Below are positions 1 through 5,894 of a DNA stretch of 5,972 bases, in pieces. The position numbers and the translations under genes were made by a program. Every line of letters starts with the position of its first letter. The first letter of the stretch is position 1. The DNA is from JBKHJA01 sp046538375 (GTDB taxonomy: Bacteria > Acidobacteriota > Aminicenantia > Aminicenantales > Aminicenantaceae): assembly GCA_046538375.1 (NCBI GenBank), contig JBKHJA010000124.1, forward strand, positions 1 to 5,972. Reading direction: 5' to 3'. The notes below the pieces were generated by a model, which did no database searches, had not been told where the DNA came from, and saw only the letters and a program-made list of their open reading frames with translations.

Positions 1-79
1 CCCCATTTTCTTGTCCCTTATCCCGAACCTTTTGAACGTTACCAATATTTCTTTCTGGTAAACATCATTTTTATCTTTT

Positions 80-107
80 TTGTTAATACAAATTATGATA
101 ATATATT
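80..107 (+). promoter_or_regulatory. Putative sigma70-type promoter for dnaX
   Basis: A TTGTTA hexamer at 80-85 resembles the -35 consensus. TATATT at 102-107 resembles the -10 box with one mismatch, and the spacer is 16 bases. The surrounding stretch 61-120 has only 8 G/C in 60 bases, far below the genes that follow, as expected for a promoter region. Transcription would begin near 114, giving a leader of roughly 45 bases. The -10 box lies within a perfect 12-base palindrome (98-109), which may simply reflect AT-richness. This is inferred by consensus matching only, and other hexamer pairs are possible in such AT-rich DNA. Confidence 0.4.
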
Positions 108-109
108 AT
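98..109. repeat. 12-base perfect palindrome in the dnaX upstream region
   Basis: ATAATATATTAT reads identically on both strands and overlaps the proposed -10 box. It could be an operator for a dimeric regulator, or chance in A/T-only sequence. No regulator family is recognised. Confidence 0.35.
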
Positions 110-122
110 TTAAGATATAGAA

Positions 123-137
123 GGTAGTTTTCCTACC
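123..137 (+). other. Small hairpin in the dnaX leader
   Basis: GGTAG at 123-127 pairs with CTACC at 133-137 around a five-base loop. The stem contains the only purine-rich, Shine-Dalgarno-like bases of the leader (AAGG, 121-124), but these lie over 30 bases before the ATG at 161 and so cannot serve as a normal ribosome binding site. With five base pairs it is marginally stable. Confidence 0.3.
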
Positions 138-160
138 CTCTCCCATACAATCTGCTGAAA

Positions 161-1846
161 ATGACCTATCTTATTTACGCCCGCAAATACAGGCCCAAGA
201 CATTCGAGGAGATGATCGGCCAAAAACCGGTGGTCCAAACTCTCCAGAACGCTATCAAGAACAACAGGGTAGCCCAGGCTTATATATTTTCCGGAATGAG
301 GGGGGTGGGAAAAACCACGGCTGCCCGCATCTTTGCCAAGGCTTTGAACTGTCAACATGGCCCTACTGCCGTACCCTGCAACAAATGTGAATTCTGCCGG
401 GCCATCACCGAAGACCGCTCGGTTGATGTTCAGGAGATAGACGGCGCCTCCAACAGAGGAATAGATGAGGTGAGATCTCTGAGGGAGGGAGTGAAGTACA
501 GGCCCATCCAGAGCCGCCATAAAATCATCATCATCGACGAGGTTCATATGCTCACCCGGGAGGCCTTCAACGCCTTGCTGAAGACGCTGGAAGAACCTCC
601 TCCTCATACCATTTTCATCTTCGCCACCACAGAGTTCCACAAGGTTCCTGCCACCATAGTGTCCCGCTGCCAGCATTTTGAATTCAAGAAGATATCCCAG
701 AAAGAAATCATCAACCATCTTGTGGATATCACTCAGAAAGAAGAAATAACCATTTCTCCCTTCGGATTGAATCTTATTGCCCAAGCGGCTGACGGCAGCC
801 TCAGGGATGCCCAGAGTCTGCTGGACCAGGCTGTGGCTTTTTCTGGGGACAACATCAGCGATGAAGATTTAAAGGAAATTCTGGGGATTATCGACCGGGA
901 AATCCTTTTTGAATTTTCCACTGCTGTCATAAAAGAGAGACCGGAAAAAGTCTTTTCTTTAGTGGAAACAGTGATAGATAACGGCTATGACCTCCGCTTC
1001 TTTTACAGGGAGCTTATCCAGCATTTCAGGAGTCTCCTCCTTATTCAGTCAGTCAAGAATGCCAAGGAGCTGCTGTTGTTGAGCGAAGAAGATATGAAAA
1101 GACTGCAGGAAGAGGCGAAAAAGGCCAGTCCGGAGGAAATGCTCCGTTATCTGGTGGCTCTTCAACAGGGAGAACAGGGATTGAAATTTTCTTCCCATCC
1201 CCGGATTTATCTGGAAGTGCTGCTGGTTAAACTGGCTCATTACAAAAAAGTGACTCCCTTGAAGGATATCCTCCGGGAATTAGAGGAGATGAAAAGAGGG
1301 GCACCGCCATCTGTGGAAACCCATAATTCTTCCCCCATGCCCTCTTTCCAAACCCCGGCTGCAGAAAGAAAGCAGCAGACAGCCCCTCAGGCTGAGGTCC
1401 AGAAAAAAAAACCGGGAGCAGCCAAGAAGGATCAAAAGGAAATTTTTGATCAGATACTGGAAAGGCTTCAAAGAGAGGAAAGTTTCCTGGGCGCTCTTCT
1501 CTCCCAGCATTCTTCTTTCAGATTCAAGCAAAAACCACAGCCTCCCTCCGGAGGAAAAGAAAGCGCAGGGGAACCCACCACCCTGGAAATATTTTTTCCA
1601 GGAGGAAAGAAGTTTTTTATGGATACCCTCCTGAAAAAGAAAAAAAGTTTAGAGAAAGTGGTCTCTGAGGTTATGGACACAAAAGTGGAAGTGAACATAG
1701 CAGAGGAAATGGTGGAAGAGGAGGGAAAGAGAGAGAAAGAAATGGAAAAAGCTTTAAAAGATCCCACTGTCCAGAGCTTTATGGATACATTCAAAGCCAG
1801 AATCCTGTCAGTGGAGCCCTTAAAGAGAGCCAAGGATAAAGAATAA
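161..1846 (+). CDS. dnaX: DNA polymerase III subunits tau/gamma (clamp loader ATPase DnaX)
   Basis: This is the ATPase motor of the clamp loader, which opens the beta sliding clamp and places it on primed DNA; in full-length (tau) form it also tethers the polymerase and helicase. The N-terminus has the typical YARKYRP...F..MIGQ opening, which supports the ATG at 161 although no Shine-Dalgarno sequence precedes it. Walker A GMRGVGKTT is at residues 45-53. Four zinc-binding cysteines lie at 64, 73, 76 and 79. Walker B IIIIDEVH is at 122-129, the SRC motif at 168-170, and a sensor-2-like GSLRDAQSLLDQ at 212-223. Residues from about 235 to 362 form the helical collar domain. A Lys/Pro/Gln-rich linker (about 375-428) leads to a C-terminal tau region ending in DPTVQSFMDTF. 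At 561 residues it is shorter than E. coli tau (643). The linker contains an A9 run (listed separately) that may produce a gamma form. The gene ends with tandem in-frame TAA TGA stops and is followed 33 bases later by ybaB. Confidence 0.97.
   Translation: MTYLIYARKYRPKTFEEMIGQKPVVQTLQNAIKNNRVAQAYIFSGMRGVGKTTAARIFAKALNCQHGPTAVPCNKCEFCRAITEDRSVDVQEIDGASNRGIDEVRSLREGVKYRPIQSRHKIIIIDEVHMLTREAFNALLKTLEEPPPHTIFIFATTEFHKVPATIVSRCQHFEFKKISQKEIINHLVDITQKEEITISPFGLNLIAQAADGSLRDAQSLLDQAVAFSGDNISDEDLKEILGIIDREILFEFSTAVIKERPEKVFSLVETVIDNGYDLRFFYRELIQHFRSLLLIQSVKNAKELLLLSEEDMKRLQEEAKKASPEEMLRYLVALQQGEQGLKFSSHPRIYLEVLLVKLAHYKKVTPLKDILRELEEMKRGAPPSVETHNSSPMPSFQTPAAERKQQTAPQAEVQKKKPGAAKKDQKEIFDQILERLQREESFLGALLSQHSSFRFKQKPQPPSGGKESAGEPTTLEIFFPGGKKFFMDTLLKKKKSLEKVVSEVMDTKVEVNIAEEMVEEEGKREKEMEKALKDPTVQSFMDTFKARILSVEPLKRAKDKE
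1385..1397 (+). other. Inverted repeat / SD-like GAGG just upstream of the dnaX A9 run
   Basis: CCTCAG (1385-1390) and CTGAGG (1392-1397) are exact inverted complements around a single G. In RNA the realistic form is a four-pair stem with a five-base loop. The GAGG at 1394-1397 lies five bases before the A run, roughly where a Shine-Dalgarno-like sequence can stimulate -1 frameshifting in E. coli dnaX. A functional role here is inference. Confidence 0.3.
1403..1449 (+). other. dnaX: Candidate slippage/frameshift site producing a DnaX gamma form
   Basis: Nine consecutive A (1403-1411) encode Lys415-Lys417 in the linker between the collar domain and the tau-specific C-terminus. Moving to the -1 frame, by ribosomal slippage or by RNA polymerase adding one A, gives the tail TGSSQEGSKGNF and then TGA at 1447-1449. 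The product would be 417 + 12 = 429 residues and would keep the ATPase and collar domains but lose the tau C-terminus. Known dnaX genes make gamma in this position by -1 ribosomal frameshifting (E. coli, A AAA AAG; gamma of 431 residues) or by transcriptional slippage on an A9 run (Thermus thermophilus). The run length and early stop match the Thermus mode. The opposite (+1) frame stays open to 1634, so only -1 slippage gives a compact product. Whether it operates is inference. Confidence 0.55.
1430..1451 (+). other. Perfect 8-bp hairpin downstream of the A9 run
   Basis: GATCAAAA (1430-1437) pairs with TTTTGATC (1444-1451) around a six-base loop. The stem includes the -1 frame stop codon (1447-1449). 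It starts 19 bases after the last A of the run, farther than the 5-8 base spacing usual for ribosomal frameshift stimulators, and half its pairs are A-T. It may be unrelated to the slippage site. Confidence 0.4.
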
Positions 1847-1879
1847 TGAAGGGCCTCTCTGGCTTAAGGAGATAGAGAA

Positions 1880-2191
1880 ATGAAAGGTGTACCAAACCTG
1901 CAAAAAATGCTAAAAACCGCCAAAGAAATGCAGGAAAAGCTGCGCAAGGAAATGGAAGAGATGAGAATGGAAGGCTCCAGCGGAGGAGGGATGGTGACCG
2001 TGACCATGGATGGAACCAAAAACCTGATTTCCATCCAGATAGATCCGGAAGTGGTGAATAAAGAGGATATCGGGATGCTTCAAGATTTGATCATTGCCGC
2101 TTTCAATGATGCCGGAGCCAAGGTGGATGAAAAACTGTCCGAGAAATTGGGAAGTTTGGGGCCTGGGCTTAAAATTCCTGGACTGATTTGA
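1880..2191 (+). CDS. ybaB: YbaB/EbfC family nucleoid-associated protein
   Basis: A small dimeric DNA-binding protein of the YbaB/EbfC family, thought to act in nucleoid organisation and gene regulation. At 103 residues it has the usual family length. It starts with the typical pattern of a short hydrophobic segment (PNLQKMLKTAKEMQEKL, residues 5-21) and a long charged helix. A glycine-rich turn (GSSGGGMVTVTMDG, 32-45) opens the beta sheet. The motif ISIQIDPEVV (50-59) and the helix DLIIAAFNDAGAK (69-81) follow, with a Gly/Pro-rich C-terminus. The ATG start is supported by AAGGAG at 1866-1871, eight bases upstream. It sits between dnaX and recR, the most common bacterial arrangement for this family, and its stop codon overlaps the recR start. 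The exact role in this organism is not visible from sequence. Confidence 0.95.
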   Translation: MKGVPNLQKMLKTAKEMQEKLRKEMEEMRMEGSSGGGMVTVTMDGTKNLISIQIDPEVVNKEDIGMLQDLIIAAFNDAGAKVDEKLSEKLGSLGPGLKIPGLI

Positions 2192-2802
2192 TGAATGAAC
2201 GCAGGCATCCTCTGGACCGATTGATCGAAGAGCTGAAGAGAATTCCCGGTATCGGGGCCAAGACTGCCCAGAGAATTGCTTTTTACATCATAGGCCTTTC
2301 CTCTGAGGAAGTCCACAGGCTGGCAGAGGCCGTAGACAATGCCAAAAAGAACACCTTCTACTGTTCTGTCTGCAACAACTTGACGGATGTTGACCCCTGC
2401 TACTATTGTTCCCATGAAGACCGTGATGACAGCCAGCTTTGTGTGGTGGAGGAACCTTTCCATATCTCATCGGTGGAGAAGACCGGAATTTATAAAGGGA
2501 GATATCATGTGCTTTTGGGGACACTGGCTCCTTTAAAAGGCCGAGGTCCAGATGAGCTTAAACCTGAAAAGCTGATCAAAAGAATAAAACGAGGAAATTT
2601 CAAGGAGATCATCATCGCCACCAATCCCACTGTGGAAGGAGAAGCTACCGCCTTTTATCTGGCCAAGATGCTGAAAGATTTTGATGTCAGGCTGACCCGC
2701 TTGGCCATGGGACTTCCGGTGGGATCTGATATGGACTATGCAGATCAGGTAACCATCAAGAGGGCCTTGGAGGGAAGGACAGAGTTTTCCGACAAAGCAT
2801 GA
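2191..2802 (+). CDS. recR: Recombination mediator protein RecR
   Basis: RecR works with RecO and RecF to load RecA onto single-stranded DNA at gaps and stalled forks. The protein shows the full family architecture at a typical length (203 residues). A helix-hairpin-helix RIPGIGAKTAQRIAF is at 17-31. A C4 zinc finger uses Cys58, Cys61, Cys70 and Cys73. A Toprim domain starts at LCVVEEP (83-89) and includes IIIATNPTVEGEATA. The C-terminal signature is LTRLAMGLPVGSDMDYAD. The ATG at 2191 shares its A with the ybaB stop (TGATG), and no clear Shine-Dalgarno is seen, so reinitiation by ribosomes finishing ybaB is likely. A TTG one codon earlier (2188) is an alternative start that would add one residue; ATG is preferred because it is the stronger start codon and forms the TGATG junction. 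Confidence 0.96.
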   Translation: MNERRHPLDRLIEELKRIPGIGAKTAQRIAFYIIGLSSEEVHRLAEAVDNAKKNTFYCSVCNNLTDVDPCYYCSHEDRDDSQLCVVEEPFHISSVEKTGIYKGRYHVLLGTLAPLKGRGPDELKPEKLIKRIKRGNFKEIIIATNPTVEGEATAFYLAKMLKDFDVRLTRLAMGLPVGSDMDYADQVTIKRALEGRTEFSDKA

Positions 2803-2803
2803 A

Positions 2804-2830
2804 ACATACGGATATTTCATATCATAATGT
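2804..2830. repeat. Imperfect dyad between recR and porC
   Basis: GATAT (2811-2815) and ATATC (2819-2823) are inverted around TTC. Outside them, ACAT (2804-2807) and ATGT (2827-2830) are also inverted, separated from the core by three unpaired bases on each side. The dyad nearly fills the 39-base gap and ends just before the porC ribosome binding site (GAGGAGG, 2831-2837). It could be an operator for a dimeric regulator or a weak mRNA hairpin separating the recombination genes from the por genes. There is no T-run after it, so it does not look like an intrinsic terminator. Function is unproven. Confidence 0.35.
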
Positions 2831-2841
2831 GAGGAGGCTTC

Positions 2842-3417
2842 ATGAAAGAGACCATAGAAATACGCTGGCACGGGAGGGCTGGCCAAGGAGTGGTTACCGC
2901 TGCGGTTACTCTTGCTGATGTTCTATCCACAGAAGAAGGCATCCATGTCCAGGCTTTTCCAGAGTTTGGTGCTGAGAAAAGAGGCGCTCCCATTCTGGCT
3001 TTCAATCGTATCAGCAAAAAACCGATTCGCTCTCACAGCCATGTCTATTACCCTGATATTGTGGTGGTGACCGACCCATCGCTGCTGGGTTTGATCAACA
3101 TCAGTGACGGAGCAAAAGAGGATGCATTTTTCTTGATGAATACCACTTTCGACATTTCCCTGGTTCGAGAAAAGCTGTCTTTGGGGGAGAGAAAAATCTA
3201 TGCTCTGGACGCTTATGATATTGCCAGAGATGAAATGGGTAAAGCTATCCCCAACGTGCCCCTGGTGGCTGCTCTGGTTAAAATTACCCAGCTTATGGAT
3301 CTGAAAAAATTCAAAGAAAGACTCAAGATTTCCTTGGGCAAAAAATTGAGGCCCGAGGTGGTGAAAATGAATCTCAGGACCGTGGACAGAGCCTTTGAGG
3401 AGGTCAAGGAAGGATGA
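2842..3417 (+). CDS. porC: 2-oxoacid:ferredoxin oxidoreductase (pyruvate type), gamma subunit
   Basis: Gamma subunit of a four-subunit 2-oxoacid:ferredoxin oxidoreductase, equivalent to domain III of single-chain pyruvate:ferredoxin oxidoreductases. The protein has 191 residues, normal for PorC. The N-terminal signature IRWHGRAGQGVVTAA (residues 6-20) is the family's glycine-rich loop. FPEFGAEKRGAPILAFNRIS and YYPDIVVVTDPSLL are further recognisable family segments. The C-terminus is helical and charged. The ATG is supported by a strong GAGGAGG at 2831-2837, only four bases upstream. It opens the por cluster 39 bases after recR, and its TGA overlaps the porD start as ATGA. The family also includes 2-ketoisovalerate and other 2-oxoacid enzymes, and this subunit alone does not fix the substrate. 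Confidence 0.93.
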   Translation: MKETIEIRWHGRAGQGVVTAAVTLADVLSTEEGIHVQAFPEFGAEKRGAPILAFNRISKKPIRSHSHVYYPDIVVVTDPSLLGLINISDGAKEDAFFLMNTTFDISLVREKLSLGERKIYALDAYDIARDEMGKAIPNVPLVAALVKITQLMDLKKFKERLKISLGKKLRPEVVKMNLRTVDRAFEEVKEG

Positions 3418-3728
3418 AAAAAGAGAGCTGGAAAGAGTTGACCATAGGCACCATCAACCTGGATGCCGGAAATTCGGTAAAAAATTTGACCGGAACCTGG
3501 CGTTCGGGGGAGAAACCTGAATTTATCCCCGAGAACTGTATCCAATGTTTCTTTTGCTGGCTTTATTGCCCTCATTTTGCCTTTCTGGTTAAAGACCAAG
3601 AAGTGAAAGGCATAAACTACGATTACTGCACCGGCTGCGGCATCTGTTCGCAGGTGTGTCCGCCAAAGGAAAAAGCCATTGTCATGGTCAAAGAGGAAGT
3701 AAAGCTTGCTGAAGGGAGTTCCAGATGA
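3414..3728 (+). CDS. porD: 2-oxoacid:ferredoxin oxidoreductase (pyruvate type), delta subunit, 2[4Fe-4S] ferredoxin
   Basis: Electron-transfer subunit of the same complex, passing electrons from the PorB cluster to external ferredoxin. The 104-residue protein carries two typical C-x2-C-x2-C-x3-C-P motifs: Cys42, 45, 48 and 52 followed by Pro53, and Cys72, 75, 78 and 82 followed by Pro83. Each set should ligate one [4Fe-4S] cluster, with the fourth cysteine swapped between clusters as in bacterial ferredoxins. The roughly 38-residue N-terminal extension before the first motif, with GTWRSGEKPEF, is typical of PorD and distinguishes it from free ferredoxins. The start overlaps the porC stop (ATGA at 3414-3417), and GAGGAGG at 3397-3403, inside the end of porC, can serve as its ribosome binding site. 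Coupled translation would suit equal subunit supply. Confidence 0.94.
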   Translation: MKKESWKELTIGTINLDAGNSVKNLTGTWRSGEKPEFIPENCIQCFFCWLYCPHFAFLVKDQEVKGINYDYCTGCGICSQVCPPKEKAIVMVKEEVKLAEGSSR

Positions 3729-4906
3729 GCACCCTGAAGACACTGAACGGAAATCAGACTGTGGCCGAGGCTGTGCGTCAGGTTGACCCTGATGTGATGG
3801 CCGCTTATCCCATCACCCCTTCTACAGCCGTGGTGGAGACCATCGCCCAGTTCAAGGCTGATGGCCTGCTCAGCGGAGAGTTTGTGTGTCCTGAGAGCGA
3901 GCACAGCGCCATGAGCGTGTGTATCGGGGCTTCCTCAGCCGGAGGCAGAGTGATGACCGCCACCGCTTCCCAGGGCTTGGCCTTGATGTGGGAGATGCTT
4001 TATATTGCTGCTGGATTGAGGCTTCCCATCGTGGCCGCTATCGTCAACCGATCCTTGAGCGCACCCATCAATATTCACGGCGATCACAGCGACACCATGG
4101 GAGCCCGGGATACGGGTTGGATTCAGATCTACTCGGAAAACTGCCAGGAAGCCTACGACAATTTTATCCAGGCATTCCGTATCGCCGAACATCTGGATGT
4201 GAGGACTCCGGTGTTGGTGGGACTGGATGGATTTATCATCAGCCACTCCATGGAAGTCATCCGGGTAGAAGAGGATAAGGAAGTGGCCAAATTTGTTGGT
4301 GAATACCAGCCTGTTTATCCTCTGCTGGATACAGATCGAAAAATGACCGTGGGCCCCATAGATTTTACCGATTATTATTTCGAGCACAAAAGAAACCAGC
4401 TGGAAGGGATCGAGAATTCCCCTCCAGTCATCGAACAGGTGGGAAAAGAATTCGGGAAAAAATTTGGCCGGGAGTACGGATTTTTCGAAGAATACAGGAT
4501 GGAAGATGCTGAATTGGCCATAGTGGTGATGAGTTCAGCCGCAGGGACCTGTAAAGATGCGGTGGATGAGTTGAGAGAGGAAGGCAAGTCCGTAGGCCTG
4601 CTCAAGCCCCGAGTTTTTAGGCCATTTCCTCATCGAAGAATTGCCGAGGTTTTGAAAAAGATGAAAGCTGTGGCGGTACTGGACCGAAGCTCCAGTCCCG
4701 GAGCTTTTGGGGCTCCTCTTTTTACTGAAATCCGCTCAGCCCTTTATGATTATGAACAGCGCCCCAAAATCGTCAATTATGTCTACGGACTGGGGGGAAG
4801 AGACATCAAGATCGAGCACTTCAAGCAGGTGACAGAAAAACTGGAAACAATTGCCCACACCGGCAAAGTGGAAGAGATTTACGGCTACCTGAATCTGAGG
4901 GAATAA
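3725..4906 (+). CDS. porA: 2-oxoacid:ferredoxin oxidoreductase (pyruvate type), alpha subunit
   Basis: Alpha subunit, corresponding to domains I and II of pyruvate:ferredoxin oxidoreductase; with PorB it forms the thiamine-diphosphate active site. It has 393 residues, the usual length. Family landmarks are GNQTVAEAV (9-17), AYPITPST (27-34), PESEHSAMS (56-64), TATASQGLALMWEML (78-92), IVNRSLSAPINIHGDHSD (106-123) and ARDTGWIQ (127-134). Thr31 in the PITPST motif and Arg109 in NRSLSAP appear to match the substrate-binding Thr31 and Arg114 of the Desulfovibrio africanus enzyme, which favours pyruvate; this correspondence is made from memory by motif, not by alignment. The C-terminal half has the domain II motif GLLKPRVFRPFP (about residue 289 onward). 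The start overlaps the porD stop (ATGA), with GGGAG at 3714-3718 as ribosome binding site. Confidence 0.95.
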   Translation: MSTLKTLNGNQTVAEAVRQVDPDVMAAYPITPSTAVVETIAQFKADGLLSGEFVCPESEHSAMSVCIGASSAGGRVMTATASQGLALMWEMLYIAAGLRLPIVAAIVNRSLSAPINIHGDHSDTMGARDTGWIQIYSENCQEAYDNFIQAFRIAEHLDVRTPVLVGLDGFIISHSMEVIRVEEDKEVAKFVGEYQPVYPLLDTDRKMTVGPIDFTDYYFEHKRNQLEGIENSPPVIEQVGKEFGKKFGREYGFFEEYRMEDAELAIVVMSSAAGTCKDAVDELREEGKSVGLLKPRVFRPFPHRRIAEVLKKMKAVAVLDRSSSPGAFGAPLFTEIRSALYDYEQRPKIVNYVYGLGGRDIKIEHFKQVTEKLETIAHTGKVEEIYGYLNLRE

Positions 4907-4919
4907 AAAGGAGAAGAGA

Positions 4920-5846
4920 ATGGCAAAGTTAAAAGAATTGGCTGAAATGGAAGAGAGGCTGGTGGCGGGACACGGCATGTGTGTCGGCTGCGGTATCCCG
5001 CTTATCTTTAAAATCATCCTCCGGGCCACTGAAGATCCTGTCATCATGGCTAATGCCACCGGCTGCCTGGAAGTGTGCACCACCATATTCCCCCGCACTT
5101 CCTGGAACATGACCTGGATACACAGCGCTTTCGAGAATGCCGCTTCCACCATTGCCGGTGTGGAGGCCATGTACAACGCCCTGAGGAACAAAGGCAGGAT
5201 TCCCAAAGACAAAAAGATTAAATTTTTGGGAGTGGGTGGAGATGGTGGAACCTATGATATCGGCCTGCAGGCTCTCTCTGGTGCCGTAGAAAGAGGACAC
5301 AACTTTGTTTATGTTTGCTACGACAACAATGCCTATGCCAACACCGGAGGCCAGCGGTCATCGGCCACCCCTATGGCCGCCTCAACCACCACTTCTCCCG
5401 CAGGGGCCAAAAGCTACGGAAAGACCCAGGCCCGCAAAGATTTAACCAGGATCATGGCTGCCCATAAGATTCCTTATGCCGCTCAGGCCAGCCCCGCCCG
5501 CTGGCAGGATCTTTACAAAAAAGCACAAAAAGCATTTGAGGTGGAGGGACCTGCTTTTCTGAACGTTCTTTGTCTCTGTCCGACAGAATGGAAATACGAA
5601 GCATCTCAAGGCATCGAGCTGGCCAAGACAGCGGCGGATACCTGTGTCTGGCCGCTGTTTGAATTTGCCGACGGAAAATACAAGATCAATTACAAGCCCA
5701 AGGAAAAGAAACCAGTGGAGGAATGGCTCAAGCCTCAAGGAAGATTCCGTCATCTGTTTAAAGAGGAGAACGCAGGAGTGATCGAGGAGATCCAAAAACA
5801 GGTGGATGAAGATTGGGAGGAGCTCAACAAGCTGGCCGCATTGTAG
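4920..5846 (+). CDS. porB: 2-oxoacid:ferredoxin oxidoreductase (pyruvate type), beta subunit
   Basis: Beta subunit, which binds the thiamine-diphosphate pyrophosphate end through Mg2+ and holds the proximal [4Fe-4S] cluster. It has 308 residues, normal for a stand-alone PorB. Cysteines 21, 24 and 49, with Cys220 in LCPTEW, match the four cluster ligands; the spacings 3 and 25 between the first three are the same as those of the single-chain enzymes as I recall them. The ThDP motif runs from GVGGDGGTYDIG (104-115, Asp108) to YDNNAYANTGGQRS (134-147). Asn141 in ANTGGQ corresponds by motif to a substrate-contacting asparagine in the D. africanus enzyme. ATPMAASTTTSPAG and the C-terminal QGRFRHLF are also typical of PorB. 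It follows porA after 13 bases with AAGGAG at 4908-4913 six bases before the ATG. It is the last gene in the window. Confidence 0.95.
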   Translation: MAKLKELAEMEERLVAGHGMCVGCGIPLIFKIILRATEDPVIMANATGCLEVCTTIFPRTSWNMTWIHSAFENAASTIAGVEAMYNALRNKGRIPKDKKIKFLGVGGDGGTYDIGLQALSGAVERGHNFVYVCYDNNAYANTGGQRSSATPMAASTTTSPAGAKSYGKTQARKDLTRIMAAHKIPYAAQASPARWQDLYKKAQKAFEVEGPAFLNVLCLCPTEWKYEASQGIELAKTAADTCVWPLFEFADGKYKINYKPKEKKPVEEWLKPQGRFRHLFKEENAGVIEEIQKQVDEDWEELNKLAAL

Positions 5847-5850
5847 AAAA

Positions 5851-5894
5851 CCTCACCCTGCAGTCATGAATTCAGCGAAAAAAAGAGGGTGAGG
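5851..5894. repeat. Inverted repeat after porB, possible weak terminator
   Basis: CCTCACCCT (5851-5859) and AGGGTGAGG (5886-5894) are perfect 9-base inverted complements. They are separated by 26 bases, which include a run of seven A (5878-5884). The repeat begins four bases after the porB stop codon. On the + strand no T-run follows. On the - strand the stem is followed by TTTT (complement of 5847-5850), so it would fit better as a terminator for a convergent gene beyond the window. The long loop makes it weak as an intrinsic terminator. Its first bases can also be displaced by the next hairpin. Confidence 0.4.

Noticed and set aside
1..120. Open reading frame on the + strand from the window edge to TAG at 118-120, with the complementary frame also open on the - strand.
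   Set aside because: About 39 codons without a stop can occur by chance, the second half is low-complexity AT-rich sequence overlapping the likely promoter, and neither reading gives a recognisable protein or a good start. A truncated upstream gene cannot be excluded but is not supported.
110..784. Long open frame on the - strand opposite dnaX (224 codons), and similar frames opposite the other genes.
   Set aside because: They lie antisense to genes with unmistakable family motifs, resemble no protein family, and are expected by-products of the codon use on the coding strand.
1640..1647. Second slippery-looking run, AAAAAAAG, near the end of dnaX.
   Set aside because: It has the E. coli dnaX heptamer A AAA AAG but in the wrong reading phase (codons here are AAA AAA AGT), and it lies inside the tau-specific region, where a truncated product would not resemble gamma.
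2799..2828. Possible promoter for porC: ATGAAA (2799-2804) and CATAAT (2823-2828) with 18-base spacing.
   Set aside because: The predicted transcription start would fall near 2835, inside the GAGGAGG ribosome binding site, so the resulting transcript would lack it. The -10 match may only reflect the AT-rich dyad.
3919..4278. 119-codon + strand frame inside porA.
   Set aside because: It is out of frame within a fully conserved porA, with an Arg/Gly/His-rich composition typical of shifted frames.
5866..5892. Eight-codon reading frame (MNSAKKRG) after porB.
   Set aside because: It has no ribosome binding site, no recognisable feature, and sits within the loop of an inverted repeat.
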